53,184 nucleotides of DNA, taken from contig NZ_VKJP01000009.1 in the NCBI RefSeq assembly GCF_007280575.1, positions 1 to 53,184 on the forward strand, given 5' to 3'. Below, one piece after another: positions 17,153 to 24,672 of the stretch. A program made the position numbers and the translations under genes. This DNA is from Streptomyces benahoarensis. Lineage in GTDB: Bacteria; Actinomycetota; Actinomycetes; Streptomycetales; Streptomycetaceae. Each line of letters opens with the position of its first letter. Position 1 is the stretch's first letter. The notes beneath the pieces were generated by a model. The model was not told the DNA's origin. It did no database searches and worked only from the letters and a program-made list of their open reading frames with translations.

Positions 17153-17662
17153 GTGCCGAAGCCGCTCAGTCTTGCTTTCGATCCCATCGCGCGCGCCGAT
17201 GAACTCTGGCAGCAGCGCTGGGGAGCCGTGCCGTCGATGTCCGCGATCACCTCGATCATGCGGGCCCACCAGATCCTGCTCTCCGAGGTGGACGCGGTGG
17301 TCAAGCCGTACGGTCTGACCTTCGCGCGCTACGAGGCGCTGGTGCTGCTCACCTTCTCGAAGGCGGGGGAGCTGCCGATGTCGAAGATCGGCGAGCGGCT
17401 GATGGTCCACCCGACCTCGGTCACCAACACCGTCGACCGGCTGGTCACGTCGGGTCTGGTCGCCAAGCGGCCCAACCCCAACGACGGCCGCGGCACCCTC
17501 GCCACCATCACCGGTAAGGGCCGCGAGGTGTGCGACGCCGCCACCCGCGACCTGATGGGGATGGACTTCGGCCTGGGCGCCTACGACGCCGAGGAGTGCG
17601 CGGAGATCTTCGCGATGCTCCGCCCGCTGCGCGTCGCCGCGGGCGACTTCGCCGAGGACTGA
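17153..17662 (+). CDS. MarR-family transcriptional regulator
   Basis: The 169-aa MarR protein begins VPKPLSLAFDPIARADELWQ. Its winged helix reads LPMSKIGERLMVHPTSVTNTVDRLV (core MSKIGERLMVHPTSVTN), followed by wing KRPNPNDGRGTLATITGKG and a long C-terminal dimerisation helix. The start is GTG, with TAGGGT 7 nt before it and no Shine-Dalgarno, so translation is probably leaderless. It sits between the two DUF3817 genes and upstream of icmA, whose promoter carries a perfect palindrome, so it is one candidate for the factor that binds there. Its effector is unknown. Confidence 0.93.
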   Translation: MPKPLSLAFDPIARADELWQQRWGAVPSMSAITSIMRAHQILLSEVDAVVKPYGLTFARYEALVLLTFSKAGELPMSKIGERLMVHPTSVTNTVDRLVTSGLVAKRPNPNDGRGTLATITGKGREVCDAATRDLMGMDFGLGAYDAEECAEIFAMLRPLRVAAGDFAED

Positions 17663-17853
17663 CCGGGCCGCCCGCCGGGAGCCGCCCTGCCCGCGCCGGG
17701 GCCCCGCCCGGCCGCCCGCCGGAGGCTCGCCCGGCCGTCGGCGGCGGACCCGCCCGGCCGCCCGGCCAAGGCATCACCTGCCCTTTCCGTCGCGCACCGG
17801 ACCGGCCGCCGGCACGCCACGGGGGTGGCGAAGATCGCCCCAGGAGATCCGGT

Positions 17854-17859
17854 TACGCT
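17854..17859 (+). promoter_or_regulatory. Candidate leaderless -10 box of DUF3817 copy 2
   Basis: TACGCT ends 7 nt before the ATG at 17867. The 7-nt spacer is TCGGGGGC-like (C/G only) with no typical AGGAGG. Confidence 0.45.
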
Positions 17860-17866
17860 CGGGGGC

Positions 17867-18199
17867 ATGAAGCCCAGCGTCCTGACCCGCTACCGGGTGA
17901 TGGCCTACGCCACCGCCGTCATGCTCCTCGTCCTGTGCGCCTGCATGGTGGCCAAGTACGGCTTCGGTGCGGGCAAGGACCTCACCCTCGTCGTCTCCCA
18001 GATCCACGGCGTGCTGTTCATCATCTACCTCGTCTTCGCCTTCGACCTGGGCTCCAAGGCGAAGTGGAAGTTCGGCAAGCTGCTGTGGGTGCTGGTCGCC
18101 GGTACCATCCCGACCGCCGCGTTCTTCGTCGAGCGCCAGGTCGTCGCCGAGATCCGGCCGCAGCTCCAGGACGGGACACCGCAGCCGGTCAAGGTCTGA
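17867..18199 (+). CDS. DUF3817 integral membrane protein (copy 2)
   Basis: The 110-aa protein has three membrane segments, near residues 10-27, 38-60 and 67-87. It shares the block SQIHGVLFIIYLVFAFDLGSKAKW with copy 1 (QIHGVLFIIYLVFAFDL against [17 protein letters not shown]). I choose the ATG at 17867 (MKPSVLTRYRVMAYAT), because the 14 codons ahead of it in frame look non-coding and the TACGCT box would fall inside them. It is a paralogue of the gene at 16309, separated by the MTH1187 and MarR genes, and is followed by a hairpin and then icmA. The function is unknown. Its level is probably set by the adjacent MarR regulator, an inference from position. Confidence 0.9.
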   Translation: MKPSVLTRYRVMAYATAVMLLVLCACMVAKYGFGAGKDLTLVVSQIHGVLFIIYLVFAFDLGSKAKWKFGKLLWVLVAGTIPTAAFFVERQVVAEIRPQLQDGTPQPVKV

Positions 18200-18220
18200 C
18201 CGCGCCGCACCGCCGCCGCC

Positions 18221-18251
18221 ACGCGCCCTCCCCACCCGGGGACGGGCGCGT
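18221..18251 (+). terminator. Terminator after DUF3817 copy 2
   Basis: Arms ACGCGCCC (18221-18228) and GGGCGCGT (18244-18251) enclose an inner TCCCC/GGGGA pairing. TTTG follows the stem. Confidence 0.7.
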
Positions 18252-18320
18252 TTGTGCTGTTCAGGGCAGGTAGGTAACCGGTACTGGGCCCGGTACGGCG
18301 GACACGGCGGCGGCTTGCCA

Positions 18321-18350
18321 TCGACAAGTACTAGGACGTCCTAGTAAATT
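18321..18350 (+). promoter_or_regulatory. icmA promoter with an 18-bp palindromic operator
   Basis: A -35-like TCGACA (18321-18326) and a -10-like TAAATT (18345-18350) are separated by 18 bp. The -10 ends 6 nt before the ATG at 18357, so the transcript is probably leaderless. The spacer and part of the -10 are occupied by TACTAGGACGTCCTAGTA (18329-18346), a perfect palindrome. A dimeric protein bound there would block RNA polymerase, so repression is the simplest reading. Confidence 0.75.
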
Positions 18351-18356
18351 CGGGGT

Positions 18357-20057
18357 ATGGACGCCGACGCGATCGAAGAGGGCCGCCTCCGCTGGCAGGC
18401 CCGGTACGACTCCGCCCGTAAGCGCGATGCGGACTTCACCACGCTCTCGGGCGACCCCGTGGAGCCCGTCTACGGCCCGCGCCCCGGCGACACCGTCGAC
18501 GGCTTCGAGCGGATCGGCTGGCCCGGCGAGTACCCCTTCACCCGCGGGCTGCACCCCACCGGCTACCGGGGCCGCACCTGGACCATCCGCCAGTTCGCCG
18601 GCTTCGGCAACGCCGAGCAGACCAACGAGCGGTACAAGATGATCCTGGAGGCGGGCGGCGGCGGCCTCTCCGTCGCCTTCGACATGCCGACGCTGATGGG
18701 CCGCGACTCCGACGACCCGCGCGCGCTCGGCGAGGTCGGCCACTGCGGCGTCGCCATCGACTCCGCCGCCGACATGGAGATCCTCTTCCGGGACATCCCG
18801 CTCGCCGATGTCACCACCTCCATGACGATCAGCGGCCCCGCCGTCCCCGTCTTCTGCATGTACCTCGTCGCCGCCGAACGCCAGGGCGTCGACCCCGCCG
18901 TCCTCAACGGCACCCTCCAGACGGACATCTTCAAGGAGTACATCGCCCAGAAGGAGTGGCTCTTCCCGCCCGAGCCGCATCTGCGGCTGATCGGCGACCT
19001 GATGGAGCACTGCGCGGCGAAGATCCCCGCGTACAAGCCGCTCTCCGTCTCCGGCTACCACATCCGCGAGGCCGGGGCGACGGCCGCGCAGGAGCTGGCG
19101 TACACCCTGGCCGACGGCTTCGGCTACGTCGAGCTGGGCCTCAGCCGCGGCCTGGACGTCAACACCTTCGCGCCCGGCCTGTCCTTCTTCTTCGACGCGC
19201 ACCTCGACTTCTTCGAGGAGATCGCCAAGTTCCGCGCCGCGCGCCGCATCTGGGCCCGCTGGATGCGCGACGTCTACGGCGCGACCAGCGAGAAGGCGCA
19301 GTGGCTGCGGTTCCACACCCAGACCGCCGGGGTCTCGCTCACCGCCCAGCAGCCGTACAACAACGTCGTCCGCACCGCCGTCGAGGCGCTCGCCGCGATC
19401 CTCGGCGGCACCAACTCCCTGCACACCAACGCCCTCGACGAGACCCTGGCGCTCCCCAGCGAACAGGCCGCCGAGATCGCGCTCCGTACCCAGCAGGTGC
19501 TGATGGAGGAGACCGGCGTCGCCAACGTCGCCGACCCACTGGGCGGTTCGTGGTTCATCGAGCAGCTCACCGACCGGATCGAGGCGGACGCCGAGAAGAT
19601 CTTCGACCGGATCAAGGAGCGCGGCGCCCGGGCCGTCCCGGACGGACAGCACTCCATCGGCCCGGTCACCTCCGGCATCCTGCGCGGCATCGAGGACGGC
19701 TGGTTCACCGGCGAGATCGCCGAATCCGCCTTCCGCTACCAGCAGTCCCTGGAGAAGGGCGACAAGAAGGTCGTGGGGGTCAACTGCCACCACGGTTCGG
19801 TCACCGGCGACCTGGAGATCCTCCGCGTCAGCCACGAGGTCGAACGCGAACAGGTCCGCACCCTCACCGACCGCAAGGCCGCCCGCGACGACGCCCGCGT
19901 CACCGCCTCCCTCGACGCGATGCTCACCGCCGCCCGCACCGGCGGCAACATGATCGAACCCATGCTGGAGGCGGTCCGCGCCGAGGCCACCCTCGGCGAG
20001 ATCTGCAACGCGCTGCGGGACGAGTGGGGGGTGTACACCGAGCCGGCCGGGTTCTGA
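18357..20057 (+). CDS. icmA: Isobutyryl-CoA mutase large subunit IcmA
   Basis: The 566-aa adenosylcobalamin-dependent mutase subunit interconverts isobutyryl-CoA and n-butyryl-CoA. It holds only the TIM-barrel substrate domain; the B12-binding domain is absent, as expected when a separate small subunit (IcmB) supplies it. Its length equals that of described IcmA proteins. Two residues that distinguish this enzyme from methylmalonyl-CoA mutase agree: F80 (TIRQFAGF, Tyr in the methylmalonyl enzyme) and Q198 (YIAQKEW, Arg there). Other family blocks are [15 protein letters not shown] and [21 protein letters not shown] (core [10 protein letters not shown]). It links valine catabolism and butyryl-CoA to polyketide precursors. 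icmB is not in the window. The promoter carries a palindromic operator. Confidence 0.94.
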   Translation: MDADAIEEGRLRWQARYDSARKRDADFTTLSGDPVEPVYGPRPGDTVDGFERIGWPGEYPFTRGLHPTGYRGRTWTIRQFAGFGNAEQTNERYKMILEAGGGGLSVAFDMPTLMGRDSDDPRALGEVGHCGVAIDSAADMEILFRDIPLADVTTSMTISGPAVPVFCMYLVAAERQGVDPAVLNGTLQTDIFKEYIAQKEWLFPPEPHLRLIGDLMEHCAAKIPAYKPLSVSGYHIREAGATAAQELAYTLADGFGYVELGLSRGLDVNTFAPGLSFFFDAHLDFFEEIAKFRAARRIWARWMRDVYGATSEKAQWLRFHTQTAGVSLTAQQPYNNVVRTAVEALAAILGGTNSLHTNALDETLALPSEQAAEIALRTQQVLMEETGVANVADPLGGSWFIEQLTDRIEADAEKIFDRIKERGARAVPDGQHSIGPVTSGILRGIEDGWFTGEIAESAFRYQQSLEKGDKKVVGVNCHHGSVTGDLEILRVSHEVEREQVRTLTDRKAARDDARVTASLDAMLTAARTGGNMIEPMLEAVRAEATLGEICNALRDEWGVYTEPAGF

Positions 20058-20122
20058 GCGGGGCGCGGTCGGACGGCCGCGCCTCCCCGCCGCATCGCCG
20101 GAGACCACGGGTCACTCCTCTC

Positions 20123-20140
20123 CGTAGCCGTTCCGCTACG
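20123..20140 (+). promoter_or_regulatory. Inverted repeat upstream of the XRE/DUF397 pair
   Basis: CGTAGC and GCTACG are perfect 6-bp arms around CGTTCC. They lie 60 bp before the TTG start and just upstream of a -10-like TAGGCT (20159-20164). This could be an autoregulatory operator or a weak terminator for icmA. Confidence 0.5.
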
Positions 20141-20200
20141 CAGGTCATGCGGTTGGCCTAGGCTGGGGAGCGTCTTCAACGTTCCGTATGGGAGGGCGCG

Positions 20201-21040
20201 TTGGTCAACGTCAAGGAGTTGAACCCCGAGGCGGGCCCGCTGGCCGCCTTCGGCGCACGCGTACGCAGCGCTCGTGAAGCGCGGGGGTGGTTACAGGACG
20301 AACTGGCCGAGAGGATCGGGTACTCGGGTCGCCATATCTCGGCTATCGAAACTGGTCGTAAGCCGCCGACTCTGCGGCTTTCGCGGAGTCTTGATGAGGC
20401 GTTCGGCTTCGCGGGGACCACGGAGTCGTTCGCGCGCGGCTGGGGCGAGATCAGGCACGGCAGCCTGCTGGAGGGATATCCGGAGTACGTGGGGTGCGAG
20501 GCCCGGGCGGTCGAACTCCGGATGTTCCAGATCGGGGTCATTCCCGGTCTGCTTCAGACGCCCGCGTACGCAAGGGCCATGGAAGAGGGCAACGTGAGGC
20601 GGGGCACGCTCACGCCCGAGCAGGCTGATGAGCGCGTCGCGGTTCTGATGGATCGCCAGGCGGCGCTGGTGCGCCCCAGGCCCCCCACGATGCTCGTGGT
20701 GATGGACGAGAGTTGCGTGCGCCGTCCGATCGGTGGCGCCGAGGTCATGGACGAGCAGCTGCGGCACCTTGTGAAGTTCGCCCAGTTGCCGAACTCGATG
20801 CTCCAAGTCGCCCCGTACGACATAGGCGAGCGGCGGCCCTTCAACCTGCCGATCAACCTGCTGACGATGTCGGACCGGTCCATGATCGCGTACGCGGAGT
20901 CCCAAGCGCAGGGGCACTTGGACCGGGAAGCGACGTTCGTGCTGTCCGTACTGTCGGCCTACCATCAGTTGCAGGCCGAATCGCTGTCCCAGGCGGAATC
21001 CGTGGCCATGATCGAGCAGTTGCGAAAGGGCGCCCCGTGA
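20201..21040 (+). CDS. WhiJ-like XRE/DUF5753 regulator with a TTA codon
   Basis: The 279-aa protein has an N-terminal XRE helix-turn-helix (LQDELAERIGYSGRHISAIETGRKPP, core GYSGRHISAIETGRK at about residues 40-54). A C-terminal DUF5753 ligand-sensing domain follows, with YPEYVGCEARAVELRMFQ, VIPGLLQTPAYARAM and MDESCVRRPIGG. Such proteins (WhiJ and its many paralogues) pair with DUF397 partners and affect development or antibiotic production. I take TTG at 20201, preceded by GGGAGG at a good distance. Codon 31 is TTA, read only by the bldA tRNA, so translation is probably developmentally controlled. Codon use is less GC-biased than in neighbours. The DUF397 gene overlaps its stop. Confidence 0.93.
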   Translation: MVNVKELNPEAGPLAAFGARVRSAREARGWLQDELAERIGYSGRHISAIETGRKPPTLRLSRSLDEAFGFAGTTESFARGWGEIRHGSLLEGYPEYVGCEARAVELRMFQIGVIPGLLQTPAYARAMEEGNVRRGTLTPEQADERVAVLMDRQAALVRPRPPTMLVVMDESCVRRPIGGAEVMDEQLRHLVKFAQLPNSMLQVAPYDIGERRPFNLPINLLTMSDRSMIAYAESQAQGHLDREATFVLSVLSAYHQLQAESLSQAESVAMIEQLRKGAP

Positions 21041-21249
21041 CGACCGACTCCCTCCCCCTGACCTGGTTCAAGTCCTCCTACAGCGGCAACGGCGGTGAGT
21101 GCATCGAGATCGCCGCCGACCTCGTCGCCTCGCGCGGTGTGGTCCCCGTCCGCGATTCCAAGGATCCGCAGGGCCCGGCGCTGAGCGTTCCCGCCACCGC
21201 GTTCGCGTCCTTCGTCGCGGGCGTCAAGGCAGGCGAGCTCCGCACCTGA
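21037..21249 (+). CDS. DUF397 small regulatory partner
   Basis: The 70-aa protein contains the DUF397 signature WFKSSYSGNGGECIEIA near the start and VPVRDSKDPQGPALSVP in the middle. The GTG start overlaps the regulator's TGA stop (GTGA), so the two are made together. DUF397 proteins act with XRE/DUF5753 regulators; an antitoxin/toxin-like or anti-repressor relation has been proposed. No enzymatic residues are evident. A strong hairpin closes the operon. Confidence 0.93.
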   Translation: MTTDSLPLTWFKSSYSGNGGECIEIAADLVASRGVVPVRDSKDPQGPALSVPATAFASFVAGVKAGELRT

Positions 21250-21264
21250 GCCGGTCCGCGTACG

Positions 21265-21314
21265 ACGAAAGCCCCGCCCGAGCCTCCGAGTTGGAGGGCG
21301 GGCGGGGCTTTCGT
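21265..21314. terminator. Bidirectional terminator between DUF397 and TetR genes
   Basis: Sixteen-bp perfect arms at 21265-21280 and 21299-21314 surround an inner CCTCC/GGAGG stem. The A-tract (ACGAAAG) and T-tract (CTTTCGT) are symmetric, so it works for both convergent genes. Confidence 0.9.
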
Positions 21315-21364
21315 TCGGCCCTCTCGCGGCCGGAAGAGGCGTACGGCGTGCGGTCGGCCCCGCC

Positions 21365-22009
21365 TCAGTCGAGCCCCGCCAGCCCCTCCAACAGGATCGT
21401 GGCGAGGCGGCGGGCCCAGACGGTGTCGACCGGTTCCGCGGAGACCAGGGTGCGGTGGACGACCGTTCCGGCGATGACGTCGAAGATCAGGCCGACCGTC
21501 TCGGCGGCGGCCCGGGCGCCGTCGTGGTCGGGCGGGTCCGGGGGGAGTTCGCCGCGTTCCTGGGCGCGTTCGCGGCCCAGGACCACCAGGCGCATCTGCC
21601 GGTCGACGATGGCGGTGCGGATGCGTTCGCGCAGCGCCGCGTCGGTCGTCGACTCGGCGACCACCGCCATCAGCGCCGCCTTCGTCTCCGGCCGCTCCAG
21701 CAACCTGCCGAACTGCAGGACCACGCCCTCGATATCGGCCTGGAGGCTGCCGCGGTCGGGGAGTTCCAGCTCGTCGAAGAGGACCGCGACGGCGTCGACG
21801 ACCAGTTCGTTCTTGTGGGCCCAGCGGCGGTAGAGCGTGGTCTTGGCGACCCCGGCGCGGGCGGCGACATCGCCCATGGTGAACCGGCCCCAGCCCAGAT
21901 CGACCAGGGCGGCCCGTGCCGCGTCGAGGATCGCGCGGTCGGTCTCGACGCTGCGCGGGCGGCCCGTGCGGCGTTTTCGGGGGCAGGAGTGCGGCATGCG
22001 GGCGACCAT
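21365..22009 (-). CDS. TetR-family transcriptional regulator
   Basis: The 214-aa regulator has the TetR DNA-binding domain at residues 19-65 (DRAILDAARAALVDLGWGRFT then MGDVAARAGVAKTTLYRRWAHKNELV; core VAKTTLYRRW). The remaining helical domain binds an unknown ligand. Residues 1-15 (CPRKRRTGRPRS) give a basic N-terminal arm. The ATG at 21997 is an alternative start four codons in. A 23-bp inverted repeat lies 92-114 bp upstream, towards the divergent thioredoxin gene, and is a good candidate operator. What it controls beyond itself is not visible; it is not obviously part of the thioredoxin pathway. Confidence 0.93.
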   Translation of the reverse strand: MVARMPHSCPRKRRTGRPRSVETDRAILDAARAALVDLGWGRFTMGDVAARAGVAKTTLYRRWAHKNELVVDAVAVLFDELELPDRGSLQADIEGVVLQFGRLLERPETKAALMAVVAESTTDAALRERIRTAIVDRQMRLVVLGRERAQERGELPPDPPDHDGARAAAETVGLIFDVIAGTVVHRTLVSAEPVDTVWARRLATILLEGLAGLD

Positions 22010-22334
22010 ACCGGCCAGTAGTACCGTTCTCGGTGCGGGTCGTGAGGCAGATCACGACGGCGGCTCTCCGGCGGGGGTGCCGCCGCGGGACCACCAGCAG
22101 TTACGCTACGGGTCGTAGCGTAAGAGCGACGATCACATCGGCCCGGGTGGGGACCCGCGGCCACGCAGGGGCCCCGCAAGGGGCCGGAATCGGACGCCAG
22201 GCCCGGCCGTGCACCGCATCCCGGCGGAGTGTACGGACGGCCGGAGCATCCGGGAAGAGGGTCCGGTGCGGCCCGCGGGCCGGATTTTCGGTATCGCTTT
22301 CCGGAACGGGCCGTTCAGGGGGGAGGATGGACCC
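22010..22334. other. 325-bp divergent intergenic region, tetR/thioredoxin
   Basis: I see no gene here. The region holds the inverted repeat at 22101-22123. The remainder (22124-22334) is GC-rich and would be a long 5' leader for the thioredoxin gene if transcription starts at the repeat. Its ribosome site GGGGGGAGG (about 22318-22326) lies 9 nt before the ATG. Confidence 0.6.
22101..22123. promoter_or_regulatory. TetR-type inverted repeat
   Basis: Perfect 9-bp arms TTACGCTAC and GTAGCGTAA flank the 5-nt centre GGGTC. Size and symmetry suit a TetR-family dimer. The site is 92 bp before tetR and 212 bp before the thioredoxin start. Confidence 0.7.
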
Positions 22335-23300
22335 ATGCAGCCACGCAACATGTCCATGAGCGGAGTCGTCGACCTCGCAGCGGTGAAGGCCGCCGGGGAG
22401 GCGAAGCAGAAGGCCGAGCAGGCGCGCGCCGAGGCGGCGCGCACGGGCGAAACGCCCGCCGCCGGCACCCCCTTGGTGATCAATGTCGACGAGGCGGGGT
22501 TCCAGCAGGACGTCCTGCAGCGCTCCACCGAAGTGCCGGTCGTCCTCGACTTCTGGGCCGAATGGTGCGAGCCGTGCAAGCAGCTGGGTCCGCTGCTGGA
22601 GCGGCTGGCCGGTGAGTACGCCGGAAAGTTCGTGCTCGCCAAGGTCGACGTCGACGCCAACCAGATGCTCTTCCAGCAGTTCGGTGTGCAGGGCATCCCC
22701 GCGGTCTTCGCCGTCGTCGCCGGGCAGCCCATCCCGCTGTTCCAGGGCGCGGCCCCCGAGGCACAGATCCGTCAGGTGCTCGACCAGCTGGTCCAGGCCG
22801 CCGAGCAGCAGTTCGGCATCGTCGGTGCCCCCGTCGACCCGCAGGCCGCGGGCGCCCCGGCCCCCGTCGAGGCCCCGGCCGGTCCGTACGACGCGGCGCT
22901 GGCGGCCGCCGGTGCCGCGCTGGACGCCGGTGATCTGGGCGGCGCCGTGCAGGCGTACAAGAACGTCCTCTCCGACGATCCCGGCAACCCCGAGGCGAAG
23001 CTCGGGCTGGCCCAGGCCGAACTGCTGCGCCGGGTGCAGGACCTCGTCCCCGCCGACGTCCGCAAGGTCGCCGCGGAGAACCCGGCCGATGTGCAGGCGC
23101 AGATCCACGCCGCCGACCTCGACCTTGTCGGTGGTCATGTCGAGGACGCCTTCGGCCGTCTCGTCGACACGGTCAAGCGCTCCGCCGGTGACGACCGGGA
23201 GGCCGCGCGGGTGCGGCTGCTGGAGCTGTTCGAGGTGATCGGCACGGACGATCCGCGGGTCGTCTCGGCGCGTACCGCGCTGGCCCGGGTCCTTTTCTGA
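22335..23300 (+). CDS. Thioredoxin-TPR protein (CnoX/YbbN-like)
   Basis: The 321-aa protein starts with a helical, Ala/Glu-rich arm of about 45 residues. A thioredoxin domain follows, with the active site WAEWCEPCKQL (C78 and C81), then a C-terminal TPR-like region from about residue 185 (YDAALAAAGAALDAGDLGGAVQAYKNVL core AVQAYKNVLSDDPGNPEAKL). This is the YbbN/CnoX layout, which in E. coli is a chaperone that protects proteins from oxidation; there the first Cys is lost, but here both are present, so redox activity is likely retained. I chose ATG 22335 with GGGAGG 9 nt upstream; an earlier in-frame start adds unconserved residues. Confidence 0.92.
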   Translation: MQPRNMSMSGVVDLAAVKAAGEAKQKAEQARAEAARTGETPAAGTPLVINVDEAGFQQDVLQRSTEVPVVLDFWAEWCEPCKQLGPLLERLAGEYAGKFVLAKVDVDANQMLFQQFGVQGIPAVFAVVAGQPIPLFQGAAPEAQIRQVLDQLVQAAEQQFGIVGAPVDPQAAGAPAPVEAPAGPYDAALAAAGAALDAGDLGGAVQAYKNVLSDDPGNPEAKLGLAQAELLRRVQDLVPADVRKVAAENPADVQAQIHAADLDLVGGHVEDAFGRLVDTVKRSAGDDREAARVRLLELFEVIGTDDPRVVSARTALARVLF

Positions 23301-23356
23301 CGGTCCCCAAGGGCCCGCCCGCCGACCGGGGCGTACGCCGGCCGGGTGAAATGATC

Positions 23357-23396
23357 AGCGGCCACGCTTTGCCAAACCTTGGCAATCGTGGCCGCT
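23357..23396 (+). terminator. Terminator of the thioredoxin gene
   Basis: Ten-bp outer arms AGCGGCCACG (23357-23366) and CGTGGCCGCT (23387-23396) and inner arms TTGCCAA/TTGGCAA form a long stem, with a small bulge and a 3-nt loop ACC. It begins 56 nt after the stop. Confidence 0.85.
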
Positions 23397-23902
23397 GTTA
23401 CTCGTAGTAAGTCCGACGGGGTGATGTGTCGGCATACGGTCGCGGATGCCCCGTATTTCCGGGTCGAGTGCGGCGACACTACGTGCCCGCGCGATATCGG
23501 TCGGTCGCGCCCCGGTGATCTGCCCGTTACCCGCAAGTAACGAACCCCTTGTGCGGCGGCGTGGAATGCACCACGATCGGCCACGCTCGGTCCCTTTCCG
23601 TAGCCGGCAGCCGGCCGGCACCACGGGCAGATGGGTCCCCACCGAGTGGGTCGGCGGCCCCTGTTGCCGACCGTGGGCAGGGGGGTCCCCGCCATCAACG
23701 GCAGGGCCTGTCCAGGAGGTTGCGCGAGAGCGTGGCCAGTGGTTGTCGCTCGGGGGTGATCGCCGGTATTCGGAACGCCTTGCGCCTTTCGAGCACGGGC
23801 GCTCTCCTTCCCGAGGACGTAGCACTTCTCCCATCCCGGGTACCGCGGAACTCGACCGAGTCCGCCGGTGCCGGAGATGTACGTCCGAGAAGGAGGAAAG
23901 TC
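23397..23902 (+). other. 506-bp intergenic region before the DUF6230 gene
   Basis: No gene with a sensible start or protein family is visible here. It carries an inverted repeat CGTTAC-N6-GTAACG (23525-23542) and the symmetric CGATATCG. The ribosome site AGGAGG (23891-23896) belongs to the next gene. Base composition drops to near balance around 23400-23480, as promoters often do here. Confidence 0.55.
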
Positions 23903-24520
23903 ATGGAGTCCCTGGCTCGTGGCGGGACCAGATGGAAGCGGTTCGCCGTCGTCATGGTGCCCAGCGTCGCGGCGACCGCCGCGATAGGCGTCGCCCTGTC
24001 GCAGGGCGCCCTCGCGGCATCGTTCAGCGTGTCCGGCCAGCAGTTCAAGGTCAGCACCGACCGACTGGAGGGCACCGGCTTCGTTCAGTACGGAGCGGTT
24101 GACGCCCAGAAGGACGGCAAGCAGGTACCGGTTGCGGTCTCGGCGTTCTCCGACGCCAAGATCAAGAACCTGTGCCAGTCGGTCGTCGTGCCGGTGCCGG
24201 TCTTCGGCGATGTGTCGATGAAGCTGATGGCGGGTGGCGGCGCGACACCGGTCGTGGCGAAGAACCTCTACATCGACCTCGATCAGCTGAACGCCGATGC
24301 GACCTTCAAGAACATCAACATCGGTGTGGCCGCGGGGTCGACGTCCAAGGGCCCCGGCATGAAGAAGGGCGACAAGGCCGACCCGGGTTCGTTCGCCCAG
24401 GAAGCCGACAAGGCCACGCTGACCGGCGTCCAGCAGACGGCGTGGGCGACCACGGCCGGCACGTTCAAGCTGAGCGGCCTTCAGATGAAGGTCAGCAAGG
24501 GCAAGAACGAGTGCTACTGA
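23903..24520 (+). CDS. DUF6230 secreted protein
   Basis: The 205-aa protein has an N-terminal basic and hydrophobic leader (RWKRFAVVMVPSVAATAAIGVALSQGALA at about residues 10-38), which is a signal peptide or anchor. A beta-rich mature domain of about 165 residues follows (FSVSGQQFKVSTDRLEGTGFVQYGAV core STDRLEGTGFVQYG, then AKNLYIDLDQLNADATFKNINIG core NLYIDLDQLNADA). This is the actinobacterial DUF6230 family. Older records call it a cholesterol esterase, but no Ser-hydrolase motif is present. The ATG is preceded by AGGAGG. DUF6114 and a secreted 437-aa protein follow on the same strand and form a module. The function is unknown. Confidence 0.9.
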   Translation: MESLARGGTRWKRFAVVMVPSVAATAAIGVALSQGALAASFSVSGQQFKVSTDRLEGTGFVQYGAVDAQKDGKQVPVAVSAFSDAKIKNLCQSVVVPVPVFGDVSMKLMAGGGATPVVAKNLYIDLDQLNADATFKNINIGVAAGSTSKGPGMKKGDKADPGSFAQEADKATLTGVQQTAWATTAGTFKLSGLQMKVSKGKNECY

Positions 24521-24672
24521 CGCGCTGAGCGTACGGGCGCGGGGCGCGAGACCGCGGCCGCGCCGTGGTGACCCCGCGCCTGTCCGCCGATGACGTCAGC
24601 AGTCACGTAGTCCAGCCCAGAACCACCGTGCGCGCCGCGTGGATGCGGGGCCGAACGAAGCGAAGGTATGGC

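Noticed and set aside
18200..18356. Cobalamin riboswitch before the B12-dependent mutase
   Set aside because: The promoter lies right at the start codon, leaving no leader, and no B12-box sequence is present.
23355..23834. 159-aa minus-strand frame in the region before DUF6230
   Set aside because: It overlaps the thioredoxin terminator, has no ribosome site and shows no recognisable domain.
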